NCBI RefSeq assembly: GCF_030546645.1
Contig: NZ_JAUOTO010000001.1
Span: 248,001 to 312,000, forward strand
Direction: 5' to 3'
Source: Flavitalea plasmicola
Lineage (GTDB): Bacteria; Bacteroidota; Bacteroidia; Chitinophagales; Chitinophagaceae
DNA length: 64,000 nt
Position 1 is the first letter of the stretch; each line of letters begins with the position of its first letter. Both the position numbers and the translations under genes were made by a program. Positions 8,841-16,782 of this stretch are shown here, one piece after another. A model generated the notes under the pieces. The model was not told where the DNA came from. It made no database searches and saw only the letters and a list, made by a program, of their open reading frames with translations.

Positions 8841-10375
8841 ATTATATTTTTCTTCTCGAAATAAACGCGGAAGAGGGTTCCCTTGTCCACTGCACTTTCC
8901 ACCTCTATCTTCCCATTGTTAGCCTCCAGCTGGTTCCTGGTGATGAACAAGCCTACTCCGTTGCTGGCATATCCTTTATGGAAGACCTTTTTATACTTGA
9001 ACATATCCTGTCCGTACTTCTGCATGTCGATCCCGATGCCATTGTCCTGGATGGTCAGCAGGATATAGCCGTCATGGACCTTTGTCGAGATGTCGATGAC
9101 GGGGGTTTTGCCCTGGCAGCGATATTTCAATGCATTGCTGAGGAGGTTGTAAAAGATACTGTCCAGGTAAGCTTTGGGAAACAGCACCTCATCGACCTCG
9201 AATTTTGTGGTGATGACCGCATCCGTGCTCATCAGCTCATTGTCCAGCATCTGCATGCTGGTCTGAAGGGCCTCTTTAAATGAGTAAGCGACGGATTGCT
9301 CTTCCTGGCGGAGCTGGATCTCCAGCAGCTCTTTCAGGTCATTCAAGGTATGGATGATCAATACGGACGTGTCTTTTACCTTCGACAGGAGGAAATCGCG
9401 GTCCTCCTCGTTCTTGTTCTTCTCCAGGTAGTCGGCCATATTGATAAGGCTGGAGGCGGGTCCCCGGAGATTATGGGCTACGATCCGATTGAATTCATTG
9501 ATCCTGACGATATGGGCTTCCAGCTCCGCATTCTTTCGCTCCACTTCCAGTCGCAGCGCCTTTTTTGTCGAGATATCCGTCAGCTGGGAGATAAAAAAGG
9601 CGGGCTTTTCTTCCTGCCAGGTCAGGGAGACGGACAGAAGGACCCAAAGGATGGAGCCGTCCTTCCTGATATACCTTTTTTCCATCTGGTAGTGTTCCCG
9701 TTCTTTATTCAGCATCTGCGTCACAAATGCCATGTCGGCCACCAGGTCATCGGGGTGTGTGATATCCTGGAAGGAACCTTTCAGGAGCTCTTCCCGGGAA
9801 TATCCCAGCATGTCGCAGATAGACTGGTTGACGTTGAGCCACCGGCCTTCGGGGCTTACCAGGGCTACTCCCACCGCGGAATAGTCAAAGACATTCTTAA
9901 AGAGCTGCTTGCTTTCTTCCAGCAGGAGATTCTTCACCTGCAGGTCCGATGCTGTTTTTTTACGCCGCTCGATCTCTGCTTCCAGGGACCGCGGGGATTT
10001 CAGACTGTAGGCATAGGGCAGGAGCCGGATGAGGGAAAAGACGGTCAGCCAGCTGATGACGGCCGTGATGGCCCTCACCAGCGCTGAAAGACGATAGACA
10101 GGCACCCAGAACAGGAGGGCATCCAGGAAATGGGTGGCGCCGCATGCCAGGATAGCGCCGGCAAATAGAAAATACAGCCGGGCATAGCGTTGATGACTTT
10201 GACGGCTGATGAAACGTATGATAATGACGGGAATAGCGAAATAAGCTGACCAGATAAGGAGATCGCTGATGATGTACAGCCATCCGTGGAAATCGGTCCA
10301 TTTACCGCAATGCCAACGGGGGGGCCAGTCACTGCTGTCCAGTAGTTTCAAAAAGAAGTCGAGCACATCCTTCAT
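8837..10375 (-). CDS. Membrane histidine kinase with ethylene-receptor-like (ETR1-type) sensor domain and PAS domain
   Basis: A 512-residue sensor kinase. Residues about 30-122 hold three membrane helices closely resembling the plant ETR1 ethylene-binding domain: SDLLIWSAYFAIP in helix 1 and GAILACGATHFLD in helix 2. Taking the ETR1 residues known to matter for copper/ethylene binding (Asp25, Tyr32, Ile35, Pro36, Ile62, Cys65, His69), this protein has Asp38, Tyr45, Ile48, Pro49, Ile75, Cys78, His82, all at a constant offset of 13. A coiled linker (residues 128-160) leads to a PAS domain (about 161-275). The dimerisation/phosphotransfer His301 (VAHNLRGPAS) and the HATPase with N-box (FYNLLSNALKY), DNGIGID and SNGVGLFIT follow, so the kinase appears intact. 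It is coupled to the receiver gene downstream. Ethylene binding is inferred from residue conservation only. Confidence 0.9.
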   Translation of the reverse strand: MKDVLDFFLKLLDSSDWPPRWHCGKWTDFHGWLYIISDLLIWSAYFAIPVIIIRFISRQSHQRYARLYFLFAGAILACGATHFLDALLFWVPVYRLSALVRAITAVISWLTVFSLIRLLPYAYSLKSPRSLEAEIERRKKTASDLQVKNLLLEESKQLFKNVFDYSAVGVALVSPEGRWLNVNQSICDMLGYSREELLKGSFQDITHPDDLVADMAFVTQMLNKEREHYQMEKRYIRKDGSILWVLLSVSLTWQEEKPAFFISQLTDISTKKALRLEVERKNAELEAHIVRINEFNRIVAHNLRGPASSLINMADYLEKNKNEEDRDFLLSKVKDTSVLIIHTLNDLKELLEIQLRQEEQSVAYSFKEALQTSMQMLDNELMSTDAVITTKFEVDEVLFPKAYLDSIFYNLLSNALKYRCQGKTPVIDISTKVHDGYILLTIQDNGIGIDMQKYGQDMFKYKKVFHKGYASNGVGLFITRNQLEANNGKIEVESAVDKGTLFRVYFEKKNII

Positions 10376-10593
10376 CAGATTTAATATAACCTTAACCTGA
10401 ACGTAAAGTAGTTAAAAAGTGGTTGGCAATAAAAAGATAACGCTTTATATATTAAATAATTGCTGTAAATCAGTTGTTCCTTCAAATAAGATACTGCGGG
10501 ACAAAAGGACGTTGCCTAATAAATTTAGCAAACTAATGCTTCTTTCCGATTGTTGTACTTATCTTTAGTACTTATTTTTCACTCAATCGAAAT

Positions 10594-13464
10594 ATGGAAT
10601 TGGTAGAAACAAACACAGAAACGGGTATTGCGCCCGGCGAGGAGACTATTGAGGTATTTGGGGCCAGGGTCCACAATCTGAAGAACATAGATATCCGTAT
10701 TCCCAAGAATAAGCTGGTGGTTATCACGGGGATAAGCGGCAGTGGCAAATCTTCCCTTGCCTTCGACACCATCTATGCCGAAGGGCAGCGCCGCTATATG
10801 GAAAGCTTTGGGGCTTATGCCCGGCAATTCATCGGCGATATGGAGCGGCCGGATGTGGACAAGATCACCGGTCTGAGCCCTGTCATCTCCATCGAGCAGA
10901 AGACTACCAACAAGAACCCCCGGAGCACGGTGGGTACGGTGACGGAGATCTATGACTTTCTCCGCCTCCTTTACGCCCGGATTGGCGAAGCCTATTCCTA
11001 CAATACGGGTAAGAAGATGGTGAAATTCAGCGAGGAAGAGATCGTCGACAATGTCTTTAAGAAATTCAGGAATAAGAAGATCTCCATTTTGGCTCCCCTG
11101 GTCAGGGGACGCAAGGGGCATTACCGGGAGCTGTTTGAAGACATCCGGAAAAGGGGCTATCTGAAAGTACGGGTGGATGGCGAGGTGAAGGACCTGGTTC
11201 CCAAGATGCAGGTGGACCGCTATAAGATCCATGACATCGAGGTGGTCATCGACAGGATGGCTGTGACGGAAGATATGAAGGTGCGCCTGAGCCAGAGTGT
11301 ACAGAAAGCGCTCCAGATGGGCAAGGACCTGCTTTTCCTTCTGTTGAATGACGATAACAAGCTGTTTCAATACAGCAAGCAGCTGATGTGCGAGGATACG
11401 AGCATCAGCTATGAGGAGCCTTCTCCCAACAGCTTCTCCTTCAACTCTCCTTACGGGGCCTGTCCCACCTGCAAGGGGCTGGGCGCCGTTTACCAGATCA
11501 GCATGGACGCCATCATCCCGGATGCGGCCAAAAGCATCAACGAGGGTGGAATTGCACCCCTGGGAGGCGAACGGGAGGCGTACATGTTCCAGCAGGTGCA
11601 GCAGCTGGCGAAAAAGAACAAGTTCAGCCTGGACGTGGCCATTAAGGATATGCCAAAGAAGGCGCTCAACCTGGTGCTGTATGGCAATGAAGCGGGAGAG
11701 AGCAGAGAGGTGGATTTCAGCGAAACGGCCGGTGAAAGCCAGGTCTACACAACGGAATATGAAGGCCTGGTGAATGCGCTGAAACGTTGGTTTGCCGGCG
11801 GTACTTCCGACTCATTGCGGGAATGGGTGGAGAAATTCATGGAACTGAAGACCTGCGACACCTGTCATGGCGCCCGGCTCCGGAAAGAAAGCCTGTATTT
11901 CAGGGTGGGAGAGAAGAATATATCGGAGCTCAGCGCGATGAACCTCAACAAACTGGTGGATTGGTTCTCGGGGGTGGAGAAAAAGCTGAACAACAAGCAG
12001 AACATCATCGCCAAGGATATCCTGAAAGAGATCCGCGAGCGGCTGCAGTTCCTGGCGGACGTAGGGCTAACCTACCTGACCCTGGATCGCAGCAGCCGGA
12101 CACTGAGCGGCGGAGAATCGCAGCGGATACGGCTGGCGACTCAAATAGGTTCGCAGCTGCAGGGCATCACGTATGTACTGGATGAGCCCAGCATCGGGCT
12201 CCATCAACGGGATAATCAACGCCTGATCCTGGCTTTGAAGAACCTGCGGGACATCGGCAACAGCGTGCTGGTGGTGGAGCATGATAAGGACATTATGATG
12301 GCGGCAGACTACCTGGTGGATATTGGTCCGAAGGCGGGTTTTCATGGAGGCCGGGTGGTGGCGCAGGGGCGTCCTTCGGCTCTGCTGAAGCTGGATACGC
12401 TGACGGCGGATTATTTGAATGGACATCAGAAGATTACGGTTCCTTCGGAGCGAAGAAAGGGAAATGGCAAGTTCCTGGAATTGAAGGGAGCCAAGGGGAA
12501 CAACCTGAAAAATGTGGATGTAAAATTTCCCCTGGGCAAGCTTATCGTCGTAACGGGTGTCAGCGGCAGCGGCAAATCCACGCTCATCAATGAGACGCTG
12601 TATCCTATCCTGAGCAGGCATGCCTATGATTCGAAGATGACACCCCTGGAATACAAGAGCATCAAAGGACTGGAAAATATCGACAAGGTGATCGAGATCG
12701 ATCAATCGCCCATCGGACGGACGCCGCGAAGCAACCCCGCTACCTATTGCGGATTCTTCACGGATATCCGCACGCTCTTCGCATCGGTGCCCGAAGCCAA
12801 GATCAGGGGATACAATGCGGGCCGTTTTTCCTTCAACGTAAAAAGCGGCCGCTGCGACGTCTGTGAAGGCGGCGGCATGCGTGTCATCGAAATGAACTTC
12901 CTTCCGGATGTGTACGTTCATTGCGAAAAATGTAATGGACGCCGCTATAACAGGGAAACCCTGGAGATCCGCTATAAAGGGAAATCCATCAGCGACGTGC
13001 TGGATATGACGGTGGACGAAGCCGTGGAATTCTTCCAGAACGTACCGTTTATCTACCGTAAGATCAAGGTGCTGCAGGAAGTAGGGCTGGGATATATCAC
13101 GCTGGGACAGTCGGCCGTCACGCTTAGTGGCGGTGAAGCGCAGCGCGTCAAACTGGGGACGGAGCTGGCGAAGAAGGACACGGGCAAAACTTTTTATATC
13201 CTGGACGAGCCCACCACAGGGCTTCATTTCGAAGACATCCGGCACCTGCTCGATGTCCTGGACAAGCTGGTGAACAGGGGGAATAGCGTCCTGGTCATCG
13301 AGCATAATATGGACGTGGTAAAAGTAGCGGATCATATCATCGATCTGGGTCCTGAGGGCGGCGACGGCGGCGGGAGGATCCTGTTTGAAGGGCTGCCGGA
13401 GGATCTGGCAAAAAATAAAGAAAGTTTTACAGCGGCATTTTTAAAGGAAGAATTAAAGGCTTAA
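10594..13464 (+). CDS. uvrA: UvrA, excinuclease ABC subunit A
   Basis: A 956-residue DNA damage-recognition ATPase of nucleotide excision repair. Two ABC ATPase modules are visible. The first Walker A is GISGSGKSS at about 46-54, the second is GVSGSGKST near 654. The ABC signatures are LSGGESQRIRLA and LSGGEAQRVKLG. Walker B-type segments are VLDEPSIGLHQRD and ILDEPTTGLHFED. Zinc-binding Cys pairs are present in both halves (CPTCKG with CDTCHG, and CDVCEG with CEKCNG). Length is normal. A deoxyribonucleotidase gene follows after 7 bases, so the two are probably co-transcribed. Confidence 0.97.
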   Translation: MELVETNTETGIAPGEETIEVFGARVHNLKNIDIRIPKNKLVVITGISGSGKSSLAFDTIYAEGQRRYMESFGAYARQFIGDMERPDVDKITGLSPVISIEQKTTNKNPRSTVGTVTEIYDFLRLLYARIGEAYSYNTGKKMVKFSEEEIVDNVFKKFRNKKISILAPLVRGRKGHYRELFEDIRKRGYLKVRVDGEVKDLVPKMQVDRYKIHDIEVVIDRMAVTEDMKVRLSQSVQKALQMGKDLLFLLLNDDNKLFQYSKQLMCEDTSISYEEPSPNSFSFNSPYGACPTCKGLGAVYQISMDAIIPDAAKSINEGGIAPLGGEREAYMFQQVQQLAKKNKFSLDVAIKDMPKKALNLVLYGNEAGESREVDFSETAGESQVYTTEYEGLVNALKRWFAGGTSDSLREWVEKFMELKTCDTCHGARLRKESLYFRVGEKNISELSAMNLNKLVDWFSGVEKKLNNKQNIIAKDILKEIRERLQFLADVGLTYLTLDRSSRTLSGGESQRIRLATQIGSQLQGITYVLDEPSIGLHQRDNQRLILALKNLRDIGNSVLVVEHDKDIMMAADYLVDIGPKAGFHGGRVVAQGRPSALLKLDTLTADYLNGHQKITVPSERRKGNGKFLELKGAKGNNLKNVDVKFPLGKLIVVTGVSGSGKSTLINETLYPILSRHAYDSKMTPLEYKSIKGLENIDKVIEIDQSPIGRTPRSNPATYCGFFTDIRTLFASVPEAKIRGYNAGRFSFNVKSGRCDVCEGGGMRVIEMNFLPDVYVHCEKCNGRRYNRETLEIRYKGKSISDVLDMTVDEAVEFFQNVPFIYRKIKVLQEVGLGYITLGQSAVTLSGGEAQRVKLGTELAKKDTGKTFYILDEPTTGLHFEDIRHLLDVLDKLVNRGNSVLVIEHNMDVVKVADHIIDLGPEGGDGGGRILFEGLPEDLAKNKESFTAAFLKEELKA

Positions 13465-13471
13465 TAATTTT

Positions 13472-13999
13472 ATGGAAAGAATCATCATCGACATGGATGA
13501 GGTCATTGCTGACCCGATGGGTGAAATGATCGAATGGTATAAGAAGGAATACGGCGGGGACGTGGACTGGGATAAGATGCTGGTGGGATCCTGGCTGAAA
13601 GGTTTCCCGGAAGAGCACCAGTATCTCGTGATGGAAAGGCTGACGGCCCCCGGCTTTTTCAGGCATCTGCCGGTGATGGAAGACGCCGTGGAGGTGCTGC
13701 GGGAGCTTAATCAACGGTATGAAGTGTTTATCGTGTCGGCTGCGATGGAGTTCCCCAACTCACTGAAGGATAAATATGACTGGCTGCAGGAACATTTTCC
13801 TTTCTTCTCCTGGCGGCAGTTGACACTATGCGGGAGCAAGGACCTGATCTACGGGGATTATATGATCGACGATCATGTGAAGAACCTGAAGGGTTTCAAG
13901 GGGAAGCCGTATATTTTCACCACGGCGCATAACCTGGAGGTGACGGGGTACGACAGGATTAATAATTGGAAGGAGGCGGCAGGGATTTTTTTGAAGTAA
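13472..13999 (+). CDS. 5'(3')-deoxyribonucleotidase (HAD superfamily)
   Basis: A 175-residue HAD-fold phosphatase of the 5'(3')-deoxyribonucleotidase (NT5C) type, which removes phosphate from deoxynucleotides. Motif I is DMDEVIAD at residues 7-14, with the nucleophile Asp and second Asp two residues apart. Motif II is at FIVSAAME, and the acidic motif IV is the GDYMIDDHVKNL region. It starts 7 bases after uvrA, a location that suggests co-expression with DNA repair, although this is inference. No clear terminator follows; only a run of eight T occurs about 50 bases downstream. Confidence 0.88.
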   Translation: MERIIIDMDEVIADPMGEMIEWYKKEYGGDVDWDKMLVGSWLKGFPEEHQYLVMERLTAPGFFRHLPVMEDAVEVLRELNQRYEVFIVSAAMEFPNSLKDKYDWLQEHFPFFSWRQLTLCGSKDLIYGDYMIDDHVKNLKGFKGKPYIFTTAHNLEVTGYDRINNWKEAAGIFLK

Positions 14000-14379
14000 T
14001 CCTGGTTTGGTGAAGTGCTCTTGGTTTGATTAGGTGTTTGCAGTTTTTTTTGTGTTTTCGCCAGCCCTAACCGAGCGAAGCGAAGGTTACGAACGAGGAA
14101 GAGCGAGGAACGTAGCTCTGACGAAGTTCCGTTCCGTCGCTATACTTTCAATCTCCGATGAGGATTGTTACCATGATAGAAATCTGCTAAGACCCACTCT
14201 TGCCCTCTCCGCGGGCAGTCGATCAGCTATGGCCTGGAATCGCCTTACATTGGGATAGTCGATTCAGCCAGCACTGTCCAATAGCATTTCCGTTGAAAAT
14301 TGATCAAATGCACAAGGGTACCCAATGTACAGCGATGGAAGGCACATAGCTGTCGGAAAGTGAAGAGAAGAAAAAAAAC

Positions 14380-14404
14380 AAAAAAGCCGGCGTCAGCCGG
14401 CTTT
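14380..14404 (-). terminator. Intrinsic terminator, leftward, without an obvious gene
   Basis: Minus strand AAGCCGGC, loop TGAC, GCCGGC, then TTTTTTG and a further T run. It is a strong hairpin. The nearest upstream gene on this strand ends at 14611, about 200 bases away, so it may end either that transcript or an independent short RNA. Confidence 0.8.
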
Positions 14405-14470
14405 CGAAGAATATCGCGATATCCCAATAAGCGGTAGCAGGGAGTGATCAATAAAATCTTTGTGCGTAAA

Positions 14471-14498
14471 GGGTACTAAGAATAGGGAACGGATCAGG
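14471..14498. promoter_or_regulatory. GGGTAC / GGGAACGGATCA motif, candidate regulatory site
   Basis: GGGTAC is followed 14 bases later by GGGAACGGATCA. The same type of sequence occurs upstream of the secreted-protein genes at 15036 and 53446. Here it lies just before a possible short leftward transcript ending at the 14380 terminator. Weak evidence taken alone. Confidence 0.3.
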
Positions 14499-14610
14499 TT
14501 TTACTTAACCTTCGGATATTAGGATTTTACCAATTTCCCTGCTTGCTTATTGGTTGTTCATTAATCAAATTTGAAAGAGCTTATTTCCACCCGAAAAAAC
14601 GACTCCGGCA

Positions 14611-15036
14611 CTATCTGACGACCAGATGCCCATTCTCAATCCGCTCATCATCCGTGAACACTTCGAACAGATAATTCCCTTCGCACAGCGTAGTCAATAC
14701 GGTCGTTTCACGATTCCGGATGCTGGCCTGGTTCACCAGCCTGCCATCCATATCGAATAAATATAGTTGATAGACCCTTTTGTCTTCCCCATTGGCGGAG
14801 AAGAACAGCACCTGTTGCTTCGCATCAGGAAAGAGCCTGATCTTGTTTTTTTTGCTAATCAGAGATTTGTTAACCTGGATACTATGGACAGTATCGAAGG
14901 TTCCTTTCGACAGGGAATGCATTCCGGCAGGAAGAGGAGATGCATTGGCCGGCTGCAGGATGGTCAGTGAAAGACCGATGGCCGCAACGCCGGTAAGGAG
15001 ACGACATGTTTTCTGAAGGGTAGAGGTTTTGCTCAT
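14611..15036 (-). CDS. Small secreted protein consisting mainly of a T9SS type A sorting-domain-like module
   Basis: A 141-residue protein with an N-terminal signal peptide (hydrophobic residues 13-28, likely cleavage after ANA near 32). Residues about 65-141 resemble the C-terminal sorting domain of type IX secretion cargo: IRLFPDAKQQVLFF, the YLFDMDGRLV strand and CEGNYLFEVF before the final LVVR. Only about 30 residues separate the signal from this domain, so there is no room for a normal cargo domain. It could be an orphan sorting domain, a tiny surface adhesin or the remnant of a larger protein. Three copies of a GGATCAAC-type repeat lie just upstream. Confidence 0.7.
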   Translation of the reverse strand: MSKTSTLQKTCRLLTGVAAIGLSLTILQPANASPLPAGMHSLSKGTFDTVHSIQVNKSLISKKNKIRLFPDAKQQVLFFSANGEDKRVYQLYLFDMDGRLVNQASIRNRETTVLTTLCEGNYLFEVFTDDERIENGHLVVR

Positions 15037-15071
15037 AGATACCTATTGACCATTTGAATCAATAAAAAAAA

Positions 15072-15140
15072 TAGGGTACGGATCAACAACAACTAAAAAC
15101 GGATCAATAACAATATAAACCTAATGGTACGATCAACAAC
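15072..15140 (-). promoter_or_regulatory. Three GATCAAC-type direct repeats upstream of the T9SS-like gene
   Basis: On the plus strand GGATCAACAAC (15080), GGATCAATAAC (15101) and CGATCAACAAC (15130) occur with spacings of 21 and about 29 bases. The first and third are preceded by GGTAC. The 21-base spacing (two helical turns) is what a dimeric regulator would need. They end about 35 bases before the start codon at 15036. The regulator is unknown; LytTR-type proteins bind comparable direct repeats, but that is speculation. Confidence 0.45.
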
Positions 15141-15185
15141 TTTAATGATGGAGCGCCTGCTCCCACGCTTCCGGCACACAAAATT

Positions 15186-16163
15186 TTAGAACCTCAACAA
15201 CGGGCAGTGGGTGGAATTCCTCCAGCGTTGCTCGCTGCCACCATTGATGCGGAACCCGATCTTGAAACCAGCCGTAAAGTAGGCGTCGTTCTGTTTGGGG
15301 TTACCACGCTTGTCATTCATGTGATAACTTTGCGTGTTGTATCCATTAAGGCTCTTATTAGATATTTGTTTTGCAAGTGCGGCGTCGCTGGGCGATAAAT
15401 ATTTAGCGAACAAGGACGGGTCCACATACCGGGTGCTCACGTCGTCAATATAATCTGTAAATGTTTTACGGTGAATGATCTCAAAAGAGACATTGATATT
15501 TTCACTGAAGAAGTATTTGACACCTACACCGAGAGGGATATTTAGCTGGGTAAGGCTATAGTTCTTGCGGTCAGGATATTCAGGAAAACCCTCTCCTTCT
15601 GTATGCAGGGGCTTAAGGTTTACCCATACGTCTTCGCCATAGGCGTTTTTGAAGCTGCCCTGTGGGTTAAAGTGAAAAGCGCCAAGGCCGATGACACCAT
15701 AAGGACGAAGCCTTGCCGTGACATCTTCCGGATCCTCTTCCAGGAACACCGTTGGATAGAATTCCGCCATGATAGTGCCTTCGAAGATCTTCGAACGGAA
15801 GTTCAGGTTACGACCCAGACGTGATACCTCATCACCGCCTTTTGCTGTAATAAGGCCGTCAGCGCCTTCAATCTTACCATAATTAAGGGAGAACCTGAAT
15901 CCCAGCCACTGTGCAGGATAGGCAGTCAGATAAGCGCCAATCGCTATCTTGGTGGTATTCATATTATAGTCCTTTAAGAAGGTGCTGCCCTTTCCGGCGT
16001 GACCACCTAAGTCTCCTAAAAAGACCATAGGGCCAACAGTAATACCGGCTTCAGTCGTGTTTTTAAGCTCATCGTCTTGACAGTAAGAAGAAAAATGCAG
16101 GGATAGAGTCGCTACCAGCAAGAACAAACACTTCCGGAACAAGGAGTGTAAACTCTGTTTCAT
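15186..16163 (-). CDS. DUF6089-like outer-membrane beta-barrel protein
   Basis: A 325-residue protein with a signal peptide (cleavage near SSYC-QDD). The start of the mature part (EAGITVGPMVFLGDLGG, then FLKDYNMNTTKIAIGAYL) resembles the DUF6089/porin-like family of Bacteroidota outer-membrane barrels, with alternating amphipathic strands throughout. The C-terminus ends HCPLLRF with the terminal Phe expected of barrels. Paralogues often accompany gliding/T9SS or peptidoglycan-associated proteins, but nothing here fixes a role. It stands alone, with a 149-base gap to the T9SS-like gene and a 150-base gap upstream. Confidence 0.78.
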   Translation of the reverse strand: MKQSLHSLFRKCLFLLVATLSLHFSSYCQDDELKNTTEAGITVGPMVFLGDLGGHAGKGSTFLKDYNMNTTKIAIGAYLTAYPAQWLGFRFSLNYGKIEGADGLITAKGGDEVSRLGRNLNFRSKIFEGTIMAEFYPTVFLEEDPEDVTARLRPYGVIGLGAFHFNPQGSFKNAYGEDVWVNLKPLHTEGEGFPEYPDRKNYSLTQLNIPLGVGVKYFFSENINVSFEIIHRKTFTDYIDDVSTRYVDPSLFAKYLSPSDAALAKQISNKSLNGYNTQSYHMNDKRGNPKQNDAYFTAGFKIGFRINGGSEQRWRNSTHCPLLRF

Positions 16164-16313
16164 GAATATTAGATTTTAGTTTTCCGATGGTTTGGATTCC
16201 CCCTTCAAATGAATTGATGGTGGGTTCGCTTACAAGAAACGAAATAATTATTAATAATTGTGCATGAAAACACAAGTATTTTATTCACGCGACCCTAAAC
16301 TGAGGAATTGCAC

Positions 16314-16766
16314 CTACTCTTTCGTAAGTAAAAGCATTTCAATGTGTTCAATGCCATCTTCCAGGTAGATCTCTCCAGCTTTTTCGAAGCCGAAAGACTC
16401 GTAAAAACCCCGTAAATAGTTCTGCGCTCCGATGTGTATAACACCTTTTCCATGAAGGGCATACGCCAGTTTGATGCTCCTGTCAACCAGTACTCTTCCG
16501 ATGCCCTGGCCACGTACGTCGGGTGAACTTACGATCCGTCCTATAGAAGTTTCCACATAGGAAATACCCGCGGGCACGATGCGTGCACAGGCCACCAATT
16601 TATTTTCCTGCCATCCCATTAAATGATGAGATACCTGGTCCTTGTTGTCCATGTCGAGGAAAATGCAGTTTTGCTCCACTACGAAGACTTCGCTTCTCAG
16701 GCGCAGGATGGCATAGAGCTCTTCCGGCTTCAGGTCGCCGAATTTCTTGTCTGTCCAATTTGTCAT
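16314..16766 (-). CDS. ElaA-like GNAT N-acetyltransferase
   Basis: A 150-residue acetyltransferase. The ATG at 16766 (MTNWTDKKFGDLKPEELY) is preferred over one 48 bases upstream because it matches the ElaA family start and avoids overlap with rarA. The family core RLRSEVFVVEQNCIF lies near residues 22-36. The acetyl-CoA loop is SSPDVRGQGIGRVLV near 80-95, and the YLRGFYESFGFEKAGEIYLEDGIEH segment is characteristic of ElaA. Substrate unknown. It starts 16 bases after the rarA stop, so the two are probably co-transcribed. Confidence 0.88.
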   Translation of the reverse strand: MTNWTDKKFGDLKPEELYAILRLRSEVFVVEQNCIFLDMDNKDQVSHHLMGWQENKLVACARIVPAGISYVETSIGRIVSSPDVRGQGIGRVLVDRSIKLAYALHGKGVIHIGAQNYLRGFYESFGFEKAGEIYLEDGIEHIEMLLLTKE

Positions 16767-16782
16767 AGCAGGTGTGATGTTA

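Larger units (their letters stand above)
14000..14610. other. Gene-poor 0.6-kb intergenic region
   Basis: No open reading frame here has family resemblance, a signal peptide or sensible codon use. Visible content: a T-rich stretch near 14045; a purine-rich segment at about 14068-14125 built from repeats of GAGCGA/GAACGA; an imperfect GGAAC...GTTCC inverted repeat near 14107-14133; a terminator at 14380-14404 pointing left; and a GGGTAC/GGAACGGATCA motif at 14471-14498. The terminator has no convincing gene in front of it, so a small RNA read from about 14460 leftward is possible. Confidence 0.5.

Noticed and set aside
9296-10087. 263-codon plus-strand frame within the histidine kinase gene
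   Set aside because: Antisense shadow of the PAS/kinase coding region.
12067-13335. 422-codon frame antisense to uvrA
   Set aside because: Shadow of a highly conserved gene. No start context or family resemblance.
14245-14451. 68-codon minus-strand frame in the gene-poor gap
   Set aside because: A strong terminator lies inside it and the translation shows no recognisable features.
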